Numbered from the stretch's first letter, positions 14,438 through 29,487 are shown. The stretch: 64,000 nucleotides of DNA from Frondihabitans sp. 762G35 (GCF_002074055.1 NZ_CP014619.1:1488001-1552000); one strand, 5' to 3'. Made by a program: numbers and translations. Notes: generated by a model from the letters alone, not told the origin.

Positions 14438-15890
14438 TCAGAAGACCGAGATCGGACGGTCGGTGGGCTTCACCGGGGACGGCAGCGAGGTCGTGCCCTC
14501 CAGGTAGGTGTCGACCGCGGCGGCCGTCGCGCGGCCCTCCGCGATCGCCCAGACGATGAGGGACTGGCCGCGACCGGCATCGCCGGTGACGAACACGCCG
14601 GCCTCGCCGGTCTCGTAGCGCGCATCGCGCTCGATGGCGCCGCGCGAGTCGAACGGGACGCGGAGCTGCTGCTCCAGCGCTTCCCGCTCCGGACCGGTGA
14701 AGCCGAGGGCCAGCAGGACCAGGTCGGCGGGGATCTCGCGCTCGGTTCCCGACTTCGGGACGCGGCGGCCGTCGACGAACTCGGTCTCCGCGACCCGGAT
14801 GGCCCGGACCTCGCCGACCTCGTTCGCCAGGAATTCGACGGTGGACGCGAGGTACATGCGCTCCCCGCCCTCCTCGTGCGCGCTCGAGACCTCGAAGAGG
14901 GTCGGAGCCATCGGCCACGGCTGGTCCTCGGGACGCTCCTGCGGCGGCTGCTTGCCGATCGCGAGGTTCGTCACCGAGAGGGCGCCCTGGCGGTGCGACG
15001 TCCCGATGCAGTCGGCACCGGTGTCGCCGCCACCGAGGACGACCACGTGCTTGCCCTCCGCGGAGATCTGGTCGGGGATCGACTCCCCCGCGCCGACGCG
15101 GTTCTGCTCGACGAGGTACTCCATGGCGAAGTGCACTCCGGCGAGGTCGCGGCCCGGGATCGGGAGGTCGCGCGGGACGGTCGCACCCGTGGCGACGATG
15201 ACCGCGTCGTAGCGGGCGCGGAGATCGTCCCAGGTGATGTCGACGCCGATCTCGACGCCGGCCCGGAAGCGGGTGCCCTCGGCCTGCATCTGGGCGAGCC
15301 GCTGCTCCAGCTGCTTCTTCTCCATCTTGAAGTCGGGGATCCCGTAGCGGAGCAGCCCGCCGATGCGGTCGTCCCGCTCGTAGACGGCGACGGTGTGGCC
15401 CGCGCGGGTGAGCTGCTGGGCGGCGGCGAGACCGGCGGGACCGGAGCCGACGACGGCGACGGTCTTGCCGGTGAGGCGCTCCGGCGGGTGGGGGGTGACC
15501 CAGCCGTTCTGGAAGGCCTGGTCGATGATCGAGACCTCGACCTGCTTGATGGTCACGGGCGGCTGGTTGATCCCGAGCACGCAGGACGACTCGCACGGGG
15601 CGGGGCAGAGCCGCCCGGTGAACTCCGGGAAGTTGTTCGTCGCGTGCAGGCGCTCGATCGCCTGGCGGCCCTCGCCGCGCCACATGAGGTCGTTCCACTC
15701 GGGGATGAGGTTCCCGAGGGGGCAGCCCTGGTGGCAGAACGGGACGCCGCAGTCCATGCAGCGGCCGGCCTGGCGGCGGAGCTCGCCCGACTCCTGCTGC
15801 TCGTAGACCTCTTTCCAGTCCATGAGCCTGACGGAGACGGGTCGACGCTTGGGCAGCTCGCGCTGCTGGACCTTGAGGAAGCCCTTCGGG

Positions 15891-15898
<8 letters not shown>
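14438..15898 (-). CDS. gltD: Glutamate synthase (NADPH) small subunit
   Basis: The 486-aa beta subunit of GOGAT, which takes electrons from NADPH and passes them through FAD and 4Fe-4S clusters to GltB. The N-terminal cysteine clusters [17 protein letters not shown] (about 48-64) and [12 protein letters not shown] (about 97-108) bind the clusters. [14 protein letters not shown] near 150 binds FAD and [14 protein letters not shown] near 290 binds NADPH. It overlaps the gltB stop region by 8 bp, so the two are translationally coupled in a 1:1 complex. Confidence 0.96.
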
Positions 15899-20462
<4,564 letters not shown>

Positions 20463-20485
20463 GTCGATCCGTCCTCACGAAAATG

Positions 20486-20505
20486 ACTAGTAGACGAAAA
20501 CTAGT
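20486..20505 (-). promoter_or_regulatory. Paired ACTAGT boxes in the gltB promoter region
   Basis: Two ACTAGT hexamers (20486-20491 and 20500-20505), 14 bp apart centre to centre, overlap a TAGTTT -10-like box. This arrangement could be an operator for a nitrogen or amino-acid regulator; no known consensus was recognised. Confidence 0.35.
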
Positions 20506-20616
20506 GCAGGGCGGGGCGTCGCTGGCCCGTTTCGCTGTCACTCGACAGGATTTCGAGTGGGTGTGGCAGACGCCGGAGGGCTCAGGGTCGTGAGCGTGCT
20601 CGGAGTCGGGCTCCCG

Positions 20617-20636
20617 CTCGCCTGTGTGCGGGCGAG
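20617..20636 (-). terminator. Possible hairpin after lgt
   Basis: CTCGCC and GGCGAG arms (20617-20622 and 20631-20636) with an 8-nt loop lie 71 bp beyond the lgt stop. No U-tract. It may end the long trp-lgt transcript before gltB. Confidence 0.35.
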
Positions 20637-20706
20637 GGGCTGGTGGTGGTGCTCGCGGGACGAGAGGGAACTCGTACCCGGGTGGCCCGAGGTGGTCGCG
20701 GCCGGG

Positions 20707-21726
20707 TCAGGCCTTGATCGCGGGGGTGGTGCTTGCCGTACGGGAGGTGGCGTCGTCGTCGGCCGCGTCTCCGTCTACGGAGTCTAGCTCAGGGTGATCG
20801 ACCTCACCGCTCAGGACCGGCGCGAAGTCGGCGTCGTTCGGGCCGCGGCCCGGGACGTACGCGCTCGGCACGCGTCCCGTGTGGCGCCTCGACTGGATGT
20901 AGAAGACGAGGACGCCGATTCCGACCGCGAGGAAGGCGACCCACACGTTGACCCGGATACCGAGGACGAGCGTGCTGTAGTCGGTACGGATGGACTCGAA
21001 CCACATCCGGCCGGTGCCGTACCAGATGAAGTAGAGCGCGATGGTCTTGCCCCACTCGAGCTTCACGTTCTTGTTGATGAGCAGGATGACCGCCATGCCG
21101 AAGAGGTTCCAGAGGATCTCGTAGGCGAACGTCGGGTGGAAGAGCGTGCCCGCGGGAAGACCGACCGGGTAGGCCGGGTTGGTCGTCTCGATCTCGAGAC
21201 CCCACGGCAGCGTCGTCGGGGTCCCGAAGAGCTCGTGGTTGAAGTAGTTGCCGAGGCGGCCGAACGCCTGCGCCAGCATGAGGCCGGGGGCGAGGGCGTC
21301 GGCGAAGACCGAGAAGCGGATGCCCGTCTGGCGGCAGCCGAGCCAGGCGCCCAAGGCGCCGAAGGCCAGGGCACCGAAGATCGCGAGCCCGCCCTCCCAG
21401 ATGAAGAAGGCCGACCACGGGTTCTTGCCGGGGCCGAAGTAGTCGTTGGTGTGGGTCACCACGTGGAAGAACCGCCCGCCGACGATGCCGAAGGGCACGC
21501 ACCAGATCGCGAGGTCGATGATGATCCAGCGCTCGGCGCCGCGTCGGTTGAGGCGCGCGTTCGTGACCAGGACCGCCGCCACGATGCCGAGAAGGATGCA
21601 GATGGCGTAGGCGTGGATGCGGAGGGTGAACGGGAGCGTGGCGCCGAAGGTGTCCTGGAGGAAGGCCGTCACGTCGAGGTACTGCCAGGCGGCGGACGGA
21701 CTCGGGATGCTCAGAGGCAAGGACAC
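20707..21726 (-). CDS. lgt: Prolipoprotein diacylglyceryl transferase
   Basis: Integral membrane enzyme that attaches diacylglycerol to the lipobox cysteine of prolipoproteins. The 339-aa protein has about seven membrane helices; family landmarks are the HAYAICILLG first helix, GRFFHVVTH near 85, and the catalytic signature GRLGNYFNHELFG near 150. The last 60 residues (from about 280) are a hydrophilic, Asp/Thr-rich tail, longer than in E. coli and common in actinobacteria. GTG start. It follows trpA by 60 bp, the usual trp-lgt order in actinobacteria. Confidence 0.96.
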   Translation of the reverse strand: MSLPLSIPSPSAAWQYLDVTAFLQDTFGATLPFTLRIHAYAICILLGIVAAVLVTNARLNRRGAERWIIIDLAIWCVPFGIVGGRFFHVVTHTNDYFGPGKNPWSAFFIWEGGLAIFGALAFGALGAWLGCRQTGIRFSVFADALAPGLMLAQAFGRLGNYFNHELFGTPTTLPWGLEIETTNPAYPVGLPAGTLFHPTFAYEILWNLFGMAVILLINKNVKLEWGKTIALYFIWYGTGRMWFESIRTDYSTLVLGIRVNVWVAFLAVGIGVLVFYIQSRRHTGRVPSAYVPGRGPNDADFAPVLSGEVDHPELDSVDGDAADDDATSRTASTTPAIKA

Positions 21727-21786
21727 GAACGAGCGCCTTTCTGGTGGAGGGAAGAGAGAGGTCGACGGAGCCGTCGAGGGGCGACG

Positions 21787-22590
21787 CTACGAGACTTTAC
21801 TGCCCGCGGCCAAATCGGAGGCGACCTCGCGGAGCCGCTCGACGCCGCCCTCGGCCAGGGCCCGGACGAACGCGGAGCCGATGATGGCGCCGTCGGCGTA
21901 GGCCAGGACCTCGCGCACCTGCTCGGGCGTGGAGATGCCCAGACCGACGCAGGCGTTCTCGACGCCGACCGCGCGGAGGCGTGCGACGAGCGTCTCGGCG
22001 GCCTGGTCGACGTCGGTGCGAGTGCCGGTGATCCCCATCGTGGAGACGGTGTAGACGAAACCGCGACTCGCCTCGACGGCCTGCCGGAGCCTCGCCTCGC
22101 TCGACGAGGGCGCGGCCAGGAACACGCGGTCGAGATCGGCGGCGTCGGCCGCTGCGACCCACTCGGCCGCCTCGTCGGGGACGAGGTCGGGGGTGATCAG
22201 CCCCGCGCCTCCTGCGTCGCGCAGGTCGTCGGCGAAGCGCTGCGCGCCGTACTGGGACACGGGGTTCCAGTAGGTCATCACGACGACGGGCGAGGCCGTC
22301 TGCGCGGTGATCTCCTTGACCGCGCCGAAGATCTGCTTGACGCGGAAGCCCTCGGCCAGAGCCCGCTGCGTGGCGGCCTGGATGACGGGGCCGTCCATCA
22401 CGGGGTCGGAGTAGGGCAGGCCGAGCTCGATCACGTCGATGCCGCTCTCGGCCATCGCGACGGCGGCGTCGATGCTCGTCGTGAGATCGGGGAACCCGAC
22501 GGGCAGGTAGCCGATGACGGCGCCCGAGCGGGATGTCCGGGCGCCCGCGATGGCGGCGGAGACCTTGCTGGTCGTGTCGATCCCGCTCAC
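21787..22590 (-). CDS. trpA: Tryptophan synthase alpha chain
   Basis: Cleaves indole-3-glycerol phosphate to indole and glyceraldehyde 3-phosphate; indole is channelled to TrpB. The 267-aa TIM barrel shows the catalytic Glu in [10 protein letters not shown] (about 52-61), [10 protein letters not shown] near 107, and phosphate-binding [10 protein letters not shown] near 215. The GTG start overlaps the trpB stop in GTGA, so translation is coupled. An open frame extending upstream in phase runs through trpB and is not coding. Confidence 0.97.
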   Translation of the reverse strand: MSGIDTTSKVSAAIAGARTSRSGAVIGYLPVGFPDLTTSIDAAVAMAESGIDVIELGLPYSDPVMDGPVIQAATQRALAEGFRVKQIFGAVKEITAQTASPVVVMTYWNPVSQYGAQRFADDLRDAGGAGLITPDLVPDEAAEWVAAADAADLDRVFLAAPSSSEARLRQAVEASRGFVYTVSTMGITGTRTDVDQAAETLVARLRAVGVENACVGLGISTPEQVREVLAYADGAIIGSAFVRALAEGGVERLREVASDLAAGSKVS

Positions 22591-23801
22591 AGCTGCTGCG
22601 CCTCCTCGTCGAGAATGCCGAAGTAGCGGCTCGCCGTCGCCACGTCTTTGTCGCCGCGGCCGGACAGGTTGATGAGGATCGTCGTGTCGGGGCCCCGATC
22701 GAGACCGAGGCGGATCGCACCGGCGAGGGCGTGCGACGACTCGATCGCGGGGATGATGCCCTCGGTCTGCGTCAGGAGGCGGAAGGCCTCCATGGCGTCG
22801 GCGTCGACGACGGGCTCGTAGGTGACGCGGCCGATCTTGGCGAGCCAGGCGTGCTCCGGCCCGACGCTCGGGTAGTCGAGGCCCGCCGAGATGGAGTGGC
22901 TCTCGACGGTCTGGCCGTCGTCGTCCTGCATGAGGTAGGACTTCGCGCCCTGGAGGACGCCCGTGCGACCGAGGGTGATGGAGGCCGCGTGGCGACCCGT
23001 CTCGACCCCGTCTCCTCCGGCCTCGAAGCCGTAGAGCTCGACGCCCTCGTCGTCGAGGAACGCGTCGAAGATGCCGATGGCGTTCGAGCCGCCGCCGACG
23101 CACGCGCCGACGATGTCGGGGAGGGCTCCGGTCAGCTCGAGGACCTGCTGCCGCGCCTCCTCGCCGATGATCTTGTGGAAGTCGCGCACCATCGTCGGGA
23201 AGGGGTGCGGCCCGGCGACCGTGCCGAGCACGTAATGCGTCTTCTCGACGCTCGAGACCCAGTCGCGCAGGGCGTCGTTGATGGCGTCTTTCAGGGTGCG
23301 CGACCCGGTCGTCACCGAGACGACCTCGGCGCCGAGGAGGCGCATCCGGGCCACGTTGACGGCCTGGCGCTGCGTGTCGACCTCGCCCATGTAGACGACG
23401 CACTCCATGCCGAACAGCGCGGCCGCCGTCGCCGTGGCGACGCCGTGCTGGCCCGCTCCGGTCTCGGCGATGAGGCGCGTCTTGCCGAGCTTGCGGGCGA
23501 GGAGGGCCTGGCCGAGCACGTTGTTGATCTTGTGCGAGCCCGTGTGGTTGAGGTCTTCGCGCTTGAGCAGGATGCGGGCGCCTCCGGCGTGCTCGGCGAA
23601 CCGGGGCACCTCGGTGATGATCGACGGTCGGCCCGTGTAGGTCTTGTGGAGCTGGGCGAGCTCGGCCTGGAACTCGGGGTCGACCGCGGCCGCCCGGTAG
23701 GCCTCGTCGAGCTCGTCGAGGGCGGCGATGAGGGACTCGGGCACGTATCGGCCGCCGAAGTCGCCGAAATAGGGGCCCACGGCGTCGCGCAGGGTGGTCA
23801 T
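22587..23801 (-). CDS. trpB: Tryptophan synthase beta chain
   Basis: PLP enzyme that condenses indole with serine. The 404-aa protein begins [22 protein letters not shown]. The PLP lysine lies in [11 protein letters not shown] near 90, and the phosphate-binding glycine loop [10 protein letters not shown] near 238 is intact. It is the classic TrpB1 type, with interface residues matching the adjacent trpA. The ATG overlaps the trpC stop (ATGA). Confidence 0.97.
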   Translation of the reverse strand: MTTLRDAVGPYFGDFGGRYVPESLIAALDELDEAYRAAAVDPEFQAELAQLHKTYTGRPSIITEVPRFAEHAGGARILLKREDLNHTGSHKINNVLGQALLARKLGKTRLIAETGAGQHGVATATAAALFGMECVVYMGEVDTQRQAVNVARMRLLGAEVVSVTTGSRTLKDAINDALRDWVSSVEKTHYVLGTVAGPHPFPTMVRDFHKIIGEEARQQVLELTGALPDIVGACVGGGSNAIGIFDAFLDDEGVELYGFEAGGDGVETGRHAASITLGRTGVLQGAKSYLMQDDDGQTVESHSISAGLDYPSVGPEHAWLAKIGRVTYEPVVDADAMEAFRLLTQTEGIIPAIESSHALAGAIRLGLDRGPDTTILINLSGRGDKDVATASRYFGILDEEAQQL

Positions 23802-24574
23802 CAGACCTCCAGGAAGGTGGTGAGGGCGTCGACGGGGTCGCCGTGGACGACGAGGGCCTCGCCGACGAGGACTACGTCGGCACCGGCCCTGCGGTAGTGG
23901 GCGACGTCGGAGGGGGCGGTCACGGCGGACTCGGCCACCCGGACGACGCCGGAGGGGATGCGGTCGGCCAACGATCCGAAGAGGTCGGGATCGAGGTCGA
24001 ACGTGGTGAGATCGCGGGCGTTCACGCCGAGGACGGTGGCGCCCGCGTCGAGGCCGCGCTCGACCTCCTCGGCCGAGTGGGTCTCGATGAGGGCGGTCAT
24101 GCCGAGGCTCAGGACGAGTTCGTGGAGCTCGACGAGCTTCGCCTGCGCGAGACCGGCGACGATGAGGAGGACGAGGTCGGCGCCGGCGGCACGGGCCTCG
24201 AGGACCTGGTAGGCCTCGGCGATGAAGTCCTTCCGGAGGACCGGCACGGAGACGACGTCGCGGACGGCCTCGAGGTCGGCCAGGGTGCCCTTGAAGCGGC
24301 GGCCCTCGGTGAGGACGCTGATCGCGCTGGCGCCGCCCGTCTGGTAGCTGAGCGCGAGCGAGGCGGGGTCGGGGATCGCGGAGAGATCGCCGCGCGACGG
24401 GCTCGCGCGCTTGACCTCGGCGATGATCTTCACGCGCTCGGCCGGTTGGAGGGCGGCGCGCGCGTCGACGGCCTGCGGTCGGGCGAGCGCGTCGCGCTCG
24501 ACGACGCTGAGCGGGCGGACGGCCCGTCGAGCCTCGGCATCGGCGAGGGCGCCCGCGTAGAGGTCGTCGAGCAC
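23801..24574 (-). CDS. trpC: Indole-3-glycerol phosphate synthase
   Basis: Closes the indole ring from CdRP. A 257-aa TIM barrel: [17 protein letters not shown] near 49-65 holds the catalytic Lys and Glu, VPVLRKDFI near 112 the second Lys, and [10 protein letters not shown] near 185 and the GEALV C-terminal phosphate site follow. It is monofunctional, not fused to TrpF. The GTG start directly abuts the stop codon of the small membrane-protein gene upstream. Confidence 0.96.
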   Translation of the reverse strand: MLDDLYAGALADAEARRAVRPLSVVERDALARPQAVDARAALQPAERVKIIAEVKRASPSRGDLSAIPDPASLALSYQTGGASAISVLTEGRRFKGTLADLEAVRDVVSVPVLRKDFIAEAYQVLEARAAGADLVLLIVAGLAQAKLVELHELVLSLGMTALIETHSAEEVERGLDAGATVLGVNARDLTTFDLDPDLFGSLADRIPSGVVRVAESAVTAPSDVAHYRRAGADVVLVGEALVVHGDPVDALTTFLEV

Positions 24575-24853
24575 CTAGCTGTGCGCCTTCGGCACGTAGC
24601 GGTGACCGCCGACGCCGTAGCCCAGACGCTTCAGGACGAAGCCGGTCACGAGGCCGAGGAGCAGGACGCCGAACGAGATCCACACCACGATGGGCAGGTC
24701 GAAGCAGAACGCGATGGTGCCGACGGCGAACGCGACCAGCATGATGACGACGGCCGTCCAGGCGGCGGGCGAGTTGCCGTGGCCTTCGCCGGCGTCGTGC
24801 TCGTCGTCGTGCTTCGGGCCCGGGGTTGCCTTGCTCGAGGTCTGGGTGCTCAC
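24575..24853 (-). CDS. Small Trp-operon membrane protein (DUF6704-like)
   Basis: A 92-aa protein with a His/Glu/Asp-rich N-terminus, the motif [13 protein letters not shown] near 25-37, and two membrane helices (about 31-50 and 55-75). Proteins with this HGxSPAAW motif recur between trpE and trpC in actinobacteria and I believe they are filed as DUF6704, but the name is from memory. GTG start behind AAGGAGCACC. A TAGACT box at 24888-24893, sharing bases with the upstream gene's stop codon, may provide an internal promoter. Function unknown; the association with tryptophan synthesis is positional. Confidence 0.8.
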   Translation of the reverse strand: MSTQTSSKATPGPKHDDEHDAGEGHGNSPAAWTAVVIMLVAFAVGTIAFCFDLPIVVWISFGVLLLGLVTGFVLKRLGYGVGGHRYVPKAHS

Positions 24854-24890
24854 GGTGCTCCTTGAAAGTGCTTGATGTACTGGAGCGAGT

Positions 24891-25556
24891 CTACCGGGTG
24901 CGGCCCGGCCGGCGATCGTCCGCCTCCGGGTCGAGAGACTCTCCGGCGCCCTCCGGAGAGGCCTCCGCCGGAGCCGTCGGATCGGCCCCGACGCTCAGGG
25001 TGTCCCAGGCGGCCACGGGGTCGGTGGGCGCGTTCTCGTCGACGATGCGGACCGACTGGTAGCGCTTCGCCGACTCGGGCCAGGAGCCGCTCGTCACGAT
25101 GACGGCGAGCCCGAGCAGGACGCCGAGGACGCCCCCCACGAGCGCGACCCACGGCCAGGGCGTCACGGTGTGCGACAGGACGAGGCGCTGGACCGACGCG
25201 TCGCCGCTGACCCCGGTGGCCTTCGTGAGAGCGCTCGAGGCGGCGGACACGGGGTCGCCAATCGAGAGGGCCGAGGAGAGGATGACGCAGCCGCCGAGCA
25301 CCATCTCGAGGACGCCCAGCACGACGCGGAACGCCCGCCCGGCGATCGTGATCGCCCCGAACAGGGCGAGGCCCGCCAGGGAGAGCGCCGAGAGGGCCGG
25401 AGCGGCGACGCCGCCCGCCGCGGCGACGTCGATCGTGCCGCCCTCCGGGGTCGACGCGCGCACGGCGACCCAGGTCTGCGTGGACGCCAGGAACCCGACC
25501 GCGGCGAGAGCGAGCCCGAGGAGGATCGTGACGAGCTTGAGACGACGCGCGGGCAT
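24891..25556 (-). CDS. Trp biosynthesis-associated membrane protein
   Basis: A 221-aa member of the Trp-operon membrane protein family found beside trpE in actinobacteria. Four hydrophobic segments are visible (about 8-25, 52-75, 80-100 and 132-155), with the family motif STQTWVAVRAS in the first extracytoplasmic loop. The tail is hydrophilic and acidic. The ATG overlaps the trpE stop in ATGA, implying coupled expression. Its biochemical role is not established for the family. Confidence 0.9.
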   Translation of the reverse strand: MPARRLKLVTILLGLALAAVGFLASTQTWVAVRASTPEGGTIDVAAAGGVAAPALSALSLAGLALFGAITIAGRAFRVVLGVLEMVLGGCVILSSALSIGDPVSAASSALTKATGVSGDASVQRLVLSHTVTPWPWVALVGGVLGVLLGLAVIVTSGSWPESAKRYQSVRIVDENAPTDPVAAWDTLSVGADPTAPAEASPEGAGESLDPEADDRRPGRTR

Positions 25557-27130
25557 CAGCCGAGCCTCCTGAGGGCGTTGGCGACGGCGACCGCGCGGAG
25601 CGGAGCGGCCGCCTTGTTGCGGGCCTCCTGGTTCTCGGTCGCGGGGTCGGAGTCGGCCACGAGGCCGGCGCCCGCCTGGACCCGGGCGACGCCGCCCTGC
25701 AGGAGCACCGTGCGGATGGCGATCGCGAGGTCCGCGGATCCTGCGAAGTCGAAGTAGCCGACGACGCCGCCGTAGATGCCGCGCTGGGCGGGTTCGAGGG
25801 CGTCGATGATCTCCAGGGCGCGGGGCTTCGGAGCGCCGGAGAGGGTTCCGGCGGGGAAGGTCGCACGGAAGGCGTCGATGGCGTCCTTCCCCGGCGCGAG
25901 GTCGCCCTCGACGCTCGAGACGAGGTGCATGATGTGGCTGAAGCGCTCGACGTGCATGAACTCCGTGACCTCGACGCTTCCCGGGCGGCAGACGCGGAGC
26001 AGGTCGTTCCGGGCCAGGTCGACGAGCATCAGGTGCTCGGCGCGCTCCTTGTCGTCGCCCTCGAGGGCGGTCGCCAGGGCGATGTCCTCCTCGGGGGTCG
26101 CTCCGCGGGGCTTCGATCCCGCGATCGGGTGGGAGTAGACGCGGGTGCCGTCGACCTTGACGAGGGCCTCCGGCGAGGAGCCGACGATCGAGTAGGGCTC
26201 GCCGTCGACGTCGTCGAGGGTGACCAGGTACATGTAGGGGCTCGGGTTCAACGTCCGGAGCACCCGGTACACATCGATCGGCGACGCCGTCAGCTCGTGG
26301 TCGAAGCGCTGCGAGATGACCACCTGGAAGACGTCTCCGTCGCGGATGAAGGTCTTGGACCGCTCGACGGCCGCCTCGTACTCCGCGTCGCTGGATCGCC
26401 GCGTGGGCTGGGGCTCCGTCGTCATGTCGACCTCGGCCAGGTGGGCCTCGCTCGGGGCGGCCAGGCGGGACTGCAGGGAGTCGAGCTGCTCCTGCGCGCG
26501 GTCCCAGAGCGTGTCGGCGTCGTCGAGGCCGTCGTTGAGGGCGGTCGCGATGAGGAGGGCGGTACCCGTGCGGTGGTCGATCACGACGAGCTCCGAGGCG
26601 AAGCTCAGCGCCTGGCTCGGCACCTCGAACTCCGCGGGCGGACCGTCGGGGAGGCGCTCGAGCTGGCGCACGGCCTCCCAGCCGATGAAGCCGACGAGGC
26701 CGCCGGTCAAGGGCGGGTAGCCCTCGATCCGAGGGGTGGCCCAGCGGTCGTGGAGCGCCGACAGGACCTCGAGCGGCTGTCCGTCGGCGTCGCCGAGGGC
26801 GCGCTCGCGGGAGAGGCCGTAGTCGATCCAGGCCGTCTCCGCTCCGCCGTCGGCGTCGAGCGAGGTCGTGAGGACCCCGAACGACGACACCCCGACGAAC
26901 GAGTAGCGCGACCAGATGCCGCCCTGCTCGGCGGACTCGAGGAGGAAGGTGCCCGGCTTCGACGCCGCGAGCTTCCGGTAGATGCCGACCGGGGTCTCGC
27001 CGTCGGCGAAGAGGCTCCTCACCACGGGCACGACGCGGTGCCCCTCGAGGAGCGCGTCGAACTCGGCGCGGTCCGTGGTGCGGGGCTCGCCGGAGGCCCG
27101 ACGGGACGTGGTGGCGGTGGTGTCAGTCAT
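25556..27130 (-). CDS. trpE: Anthranilate synthase component I
   Basis: Chorismate-using subunit of anthranilate synthase, 524 aa. The N-terminal domain has the [18 protein letters not shown] segment near 60-77, including the region that binds feedback tryptophan. The C-terminal chorismate-binding domain has [11 protein letters not shown] near 270, PSPYMYL near 300, [14 protein letters not shown] near 344 and [15 protein letters not shown] near 385. The glutaminase partner trpG is not in the window. The start overlaps hisI by 8 bp, linking his and trp genes. Confidence 0.97.
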   Translation of the reverse strand: MTDTTATTSRRASGEPRTTDRAEFDALLEGHRVVPVVRSLFADGETPVGIYRKLAASKPGTFLLESAEQGGIWSRYSFVGVSSFGVLTTSLDADGGAETAWIDYGLSRERALGDADGQPLEVLSALHDRWATPRIEGYPPLTGGLVGFIGWEAVRQLERLPDGPPAEFEVPSQALSFASELVVIDHRTGTALLIATALNDGLDDADTLWDRAQEQLDSLQSRLAAPSEAHLAEVDMTTEPQPTRRSSDAEYEAAVERSKTFIRDGDVFQVVISQRFDHELTASPIDVYRVLRTLNPSPYMYLVTLDDVDGEPYSIVGSSPEALVKVDGTRVYSHPIAGSKPRGATPEEDIALATALEGDDKERAEHLMLVDLARNDLLRVCRPGSVEVTEFMHVERFSHIMHLVSSVEGDLAPGKDAIDAFRATFPAGTLSGAPKPRALEIIDALEPAQRGIYGGVVGYFDFAGSADLAIAIRTVLLQGGVARVQAGAGLVADSDPATENQEARNKAAAPLRAVAVANALRRLG

Positions 27131-27497
27131 GCTGGCCGATCGTGGGAGAGAGCGGGTCGACGTCGAAGCAGGCGTGCTCGCCGGTGTGGCAGGCGGCGCC
27201 GATCTGGTCGACGGTCACGAGGAGGGTGTCGCCGTCGCAGTCGAGGGCGGCGGAGCGGACGTACTGCGCGTGTCCGGACGTGTCGCCCTTCCGCCAGTAC
27301 TCTCCGCGCGACCGCGACCAGAAGGTGACGCGACCCTCCGTCAGGGTGCGGCGGAGCGCCTCCTCGTCCATCCAGCCCATCATCAGGACGTCGCGGCTGT
27401 CGTGCTCCTGGATGATGGCGGGCAGGAGCCCCTTGGCATCGAAGACGGCGCGCTGCACGACCGGCTCGACGGTGTCGCGGGTGAGCTCGTCGGTCAT
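27123..27497 (-). CDS. hisI: Phosphoribosyl-AMP cyclohydrolase
   Basis: Opens the purine ring of PR-AMP, the third step of histidine synthesis. A 124-aa zinc/magnesium enzyme with [16 protein letters not shown] near 33-48, [17 protein letters not shown] near 60-76, and the metal-binding cysteines in LDCDGDTLL and [12 protein letters not shown]. It is monofunctional; the pyrophosphatase HisE is separately encoded upstream. Its stop lies inside trpE, so the two are probably coupled. Confidence 0.96.
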   Translation of the reverse strand: MTDELTRDTVEPVVQRAVFDAKGLLPAIIQEHDSRDVLMMGWMDEEALRRTLTEGRVTFWSRSRGEYWRKGDTSGHAQYVRSAALDCDGDTLLVTVDQIGAACHTGEHACFDVDPLSPTIGQHD

Positions 27498-27564
27498 GCG
27501 TGCCCTCTCTTCTGGTGGCTCGGGTGGCTCTCGATGCCGGTGGTCGTCGCCCTGCGGGTCGGCC

Positions 27565-28329
27565 CTAGCGGACCGTCGCGCCGGATTCGGCCAGGCGGCG
27601 CTTGACGTCGCCGACCGTCAGCTCCCCATTGTGGAACACCGAGGCGGCGAGCACCGCATCGGCTCCCGCTCGGATCGCCGGGGCGAAGTCGTCGAGGGCT
27701 CCGGCGCCGCCCGACGCGATGACCGGCACGGTGCTGTTCTCGCGCATCAGGGCGACCAGCTCGAGGTCGAAGCCGCGCTTCGTGCCGTCGGCGTCGATGC
27801 TGTTCACCAGGAGTTCTCCGGCTCCGCGCTCGATCGCCTCCCGGGCCCAGGCGACGGCGTCGAGGGTCGTCTCGGTCCGCCCGCCGTGGGTCGTGACGAC
27901 GAAGCCCGAGGCGGTCGACGGCGATCGCTTGACATCGAGCGAGAGGACGAGCGCCTGGGCGCCGAAGCGGTCGGCGATCTCCCCCAGCAGGTCGGGCCGG
28001 GCGATGGCCGCGGAGTTGACGCCCACCTTGTCGGCACCCGAGGCCTGGAGCCTCGCGACGTCGTCGGTGGATCGCACTCCCCCTCCGACGGTGAGTGGGA
28101 TGAAGACCTGCTCGGCCGTCGCTCGCACGACGTCGTACATCGTGGCGCGCTCCTCGACCGTCGCGGTGACGTCGAGGAAGGTCACCTCGTCGGCGCCCTG
28201 CTCGTAGTAGGCCCTGGCCAGCTCGACCGGGTCGCCGGCGTCGCGGAGGTCGAGGAAGTTGACGCCCTTCACGACCCGCCCCGCGGCCACGTCGAGGCAC
28301 GGGATCACGCGGACGGCGAGCCCTGCCAT
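27565..28329 (-). CDS. hisF: Imidazole glycerol phosphate synthase, cyclase subunit
   Basis: Cyclase half of the HisF-HisH complex, giving IGP and AICAR. The 254-aa barrel begins [22 protein letters not shown] with catalytic Asp in PCLD; the second catalytic Asp is in [13 protein letters not shown] near 130, and phosphate sites are GGGVRS near 82 and [10 protein letters not shown] near 200. Its ATG overlaps the hisG stop in ATGA. hisH and hisA are not in this window. Confidence 0.97.
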   Translation of the reverse strand: MAGLAVRVIPCLDVAAGRVVKGVNFLDLRDAGDPVELARAYYEQGADEVTFLDVTATVEERATMYDVVRATAEQVFIPLTVGGGVRSTDDVARLQASGADKVGVNSAAIARPDLLGEIADRFGAQALVLSLDVKRSPSTASGFVVTTHGGRTETTLDAVAWAREAIERGAGELLVNSIDADGTKRGFDLELVALMRENSTVPVIASGGAGALDDFAPAIRAGADAVLAASVFHNGELTVGDVKRRLAESGATVR

Positions 28330-29168
28330 CAGAGTCTCGCGGCGTGGATCGGGCTGACGAGGATCGCGCGGGCGCCGAGGTCGTAGAGGTCGTCCATCAC
28401 CTGGTTGGTGTCGGTGCGTCGGACCATGACGCGCACGGCCGACCACTCCGGGTCGTGGAGCGGCGACACCGTCGGCGACTCGATGCCGGGGGCGAGTCGC
28501 GTCGCCTCGTCGAGCAGGCGGGTCGGGAGATCGTAGTCCATGATCACGAACTGGCGGGCCACGAGGACGCCGTGAAGGCGTCGCTGCAGCACCTCGAGGC
28601 CGGGCAGCTCCGCCTTGGCCGAGATCAGCACGGCCGTGGACTGCAGGATCACGGGCCCGAAGATCTCGAGCCCCGCCGCGCGGAGCGTCGTGCCCGTCTC
28701 GACGACGTCGGCGATCGCGTCGGCGACCCCGAGCTGCACGGCGCTCTCGACGGCGCCGTCGAGGGAGACGAGCTGAGCCGTGACTCCTGCGCGCTCGAGG
28801 AAGGCGCCGACGAGACCGGCGTAGCTGGTCGCGACGCGCACGCCCTCGAGGTCGTGGAGCTCGCGGAAGCGGCCGGCGGGACCGGCGAAGCGGAAGGTCG
28901 ACGAGCCGAAGTCGAGCGGAGCGACCTCGCTGGCCGTCGAACCGGAGTCGAGGAGGAGGTCGCGACCCGTGATGCCGACGTCGAGGGCGCCCGAGCCGAC
29001 GTAGGTCGCGATGTCGCGGGGGCGCAGGTAGAAGAACTCGACGCCGTTGCGCTCGTCGGCGAGGTAGAGCGACTTCGGGTCGCGGCGGCCGGAGTAGCCG
29101 GCCTCGAGGAGCATCTGGCTGGCGGTCTCGCTGAGGGAGCCCTTGTTGGGCACTGCTACGCGGAGCAT
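28329..29168 (-). CDS. hisG: ATP phosphoribosyltransferase, long form
   Basis: Commits PRPP and ATP to histidine synthesis. At 279 aa it is the long HisG with a C-terminal ACT-like regulatory domain (about 205-279) for feedback by histidine, so no HisZ is needed. The PRPP loop region is [18 protein letters not shown] near 150. It begins [14 protein letters not shown]. It overlaps hisF and lies 50 bp downstream of hisE. Confidence 0.96.
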   Translation of the reverse strand: MLRVAVPNKGSLSETASQMLLEAGYSGRRDPKSLYLADERNGVEFFYLRPRDIATYVGSGALDVGITGRDLLLDSGSTASEVAPLDFGSSTFRFAGPAGRFRELHDLEGVRVATSYAGLVGAFLERAGVTAQLVSLDGAVESAVQLGVADAIADVVETGTTLRAAGLEIFGPVILQSTAVLISAKAELPGLEVLQRRLHGVLVARQFVIMDYDLPTRLLDEATRLAPGIESPTVSPLHDPEWSAVRVMVRRTDTNQVMDDLYDLGARAILVSPIHAARL

Positions 29169-29218
29169 GGGGGTCGTTTCTGTCTCGGAGGGGTCGGGCG
29201 GGTCAGGGGGTCTCCGGG

Positions 29219-29482
29219 TCAGAGATGGCGGTACACGTCGGCGGGCGTGAGGCCCTTCGCGATCATCAGCACCTGGAGGTGGTAAAGGAGCTGCGAGATC
29301 TCCTCCGCGGTGGCGACGTCGCCCTCGTATTCGGCGGCCATCCACACCTCGGCGGCCTCCTCCACGATCTTCTTGCCGATCTGGTGGACCCCGGCGTCGA
29401 GCTCTTTCACGGTGCCGGAGCCCTCGGGGCGCTCGGTGGCCTTGGCGCTGAGCTCTGCGAACAGGTCGTCGAAGGATTTCAC
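29219..29482 (-). CDS. hisE: Phosphoribosyl-ATP pyrophosphatase
   Basis: Hydrolyses PR-ATP to PR-AMP, step two of histidine synthesis. The 87-aa all-helical MazG-like protein shows the metal-binding [13 protein letters not shown] near 38-50 and [14 protein letters not shown] near 61-74. GTG at 29482 gives the standard length. A TAGCGT box (29490-29495) ends 7 nt before it and there is no Shine-Dalgarno, so a leaderless internal transcript may begin here. rpe ends only 5 bp upstream. Confidence 0.94.
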   Translation of the reverse strand: MKSFDDLFAELSAKATERPEGSGTVKELDAGVHQIGKKIVEEAAEVWMAAEYEGDVATAEEISQLLYHLQVLMIAKGLTPADVYRHL

Positions 29483-29487
29483 GACGT

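Noticed and set aside
20557-20787. A 76-codon plus-strand ORF in the gltB-lgt gap
   Set aside because: Gly/Val/Trp-rich composition, no ribosome site, and it runs into the 3' end of lgt; more likely chance.
27131-27564. A trp attenuator or Trp-rich leader peptide before trpE
   Set aside because: trpE overlaps hisI directly and no short Trp-codon ORF with terminator/antiterminator arms is seen.
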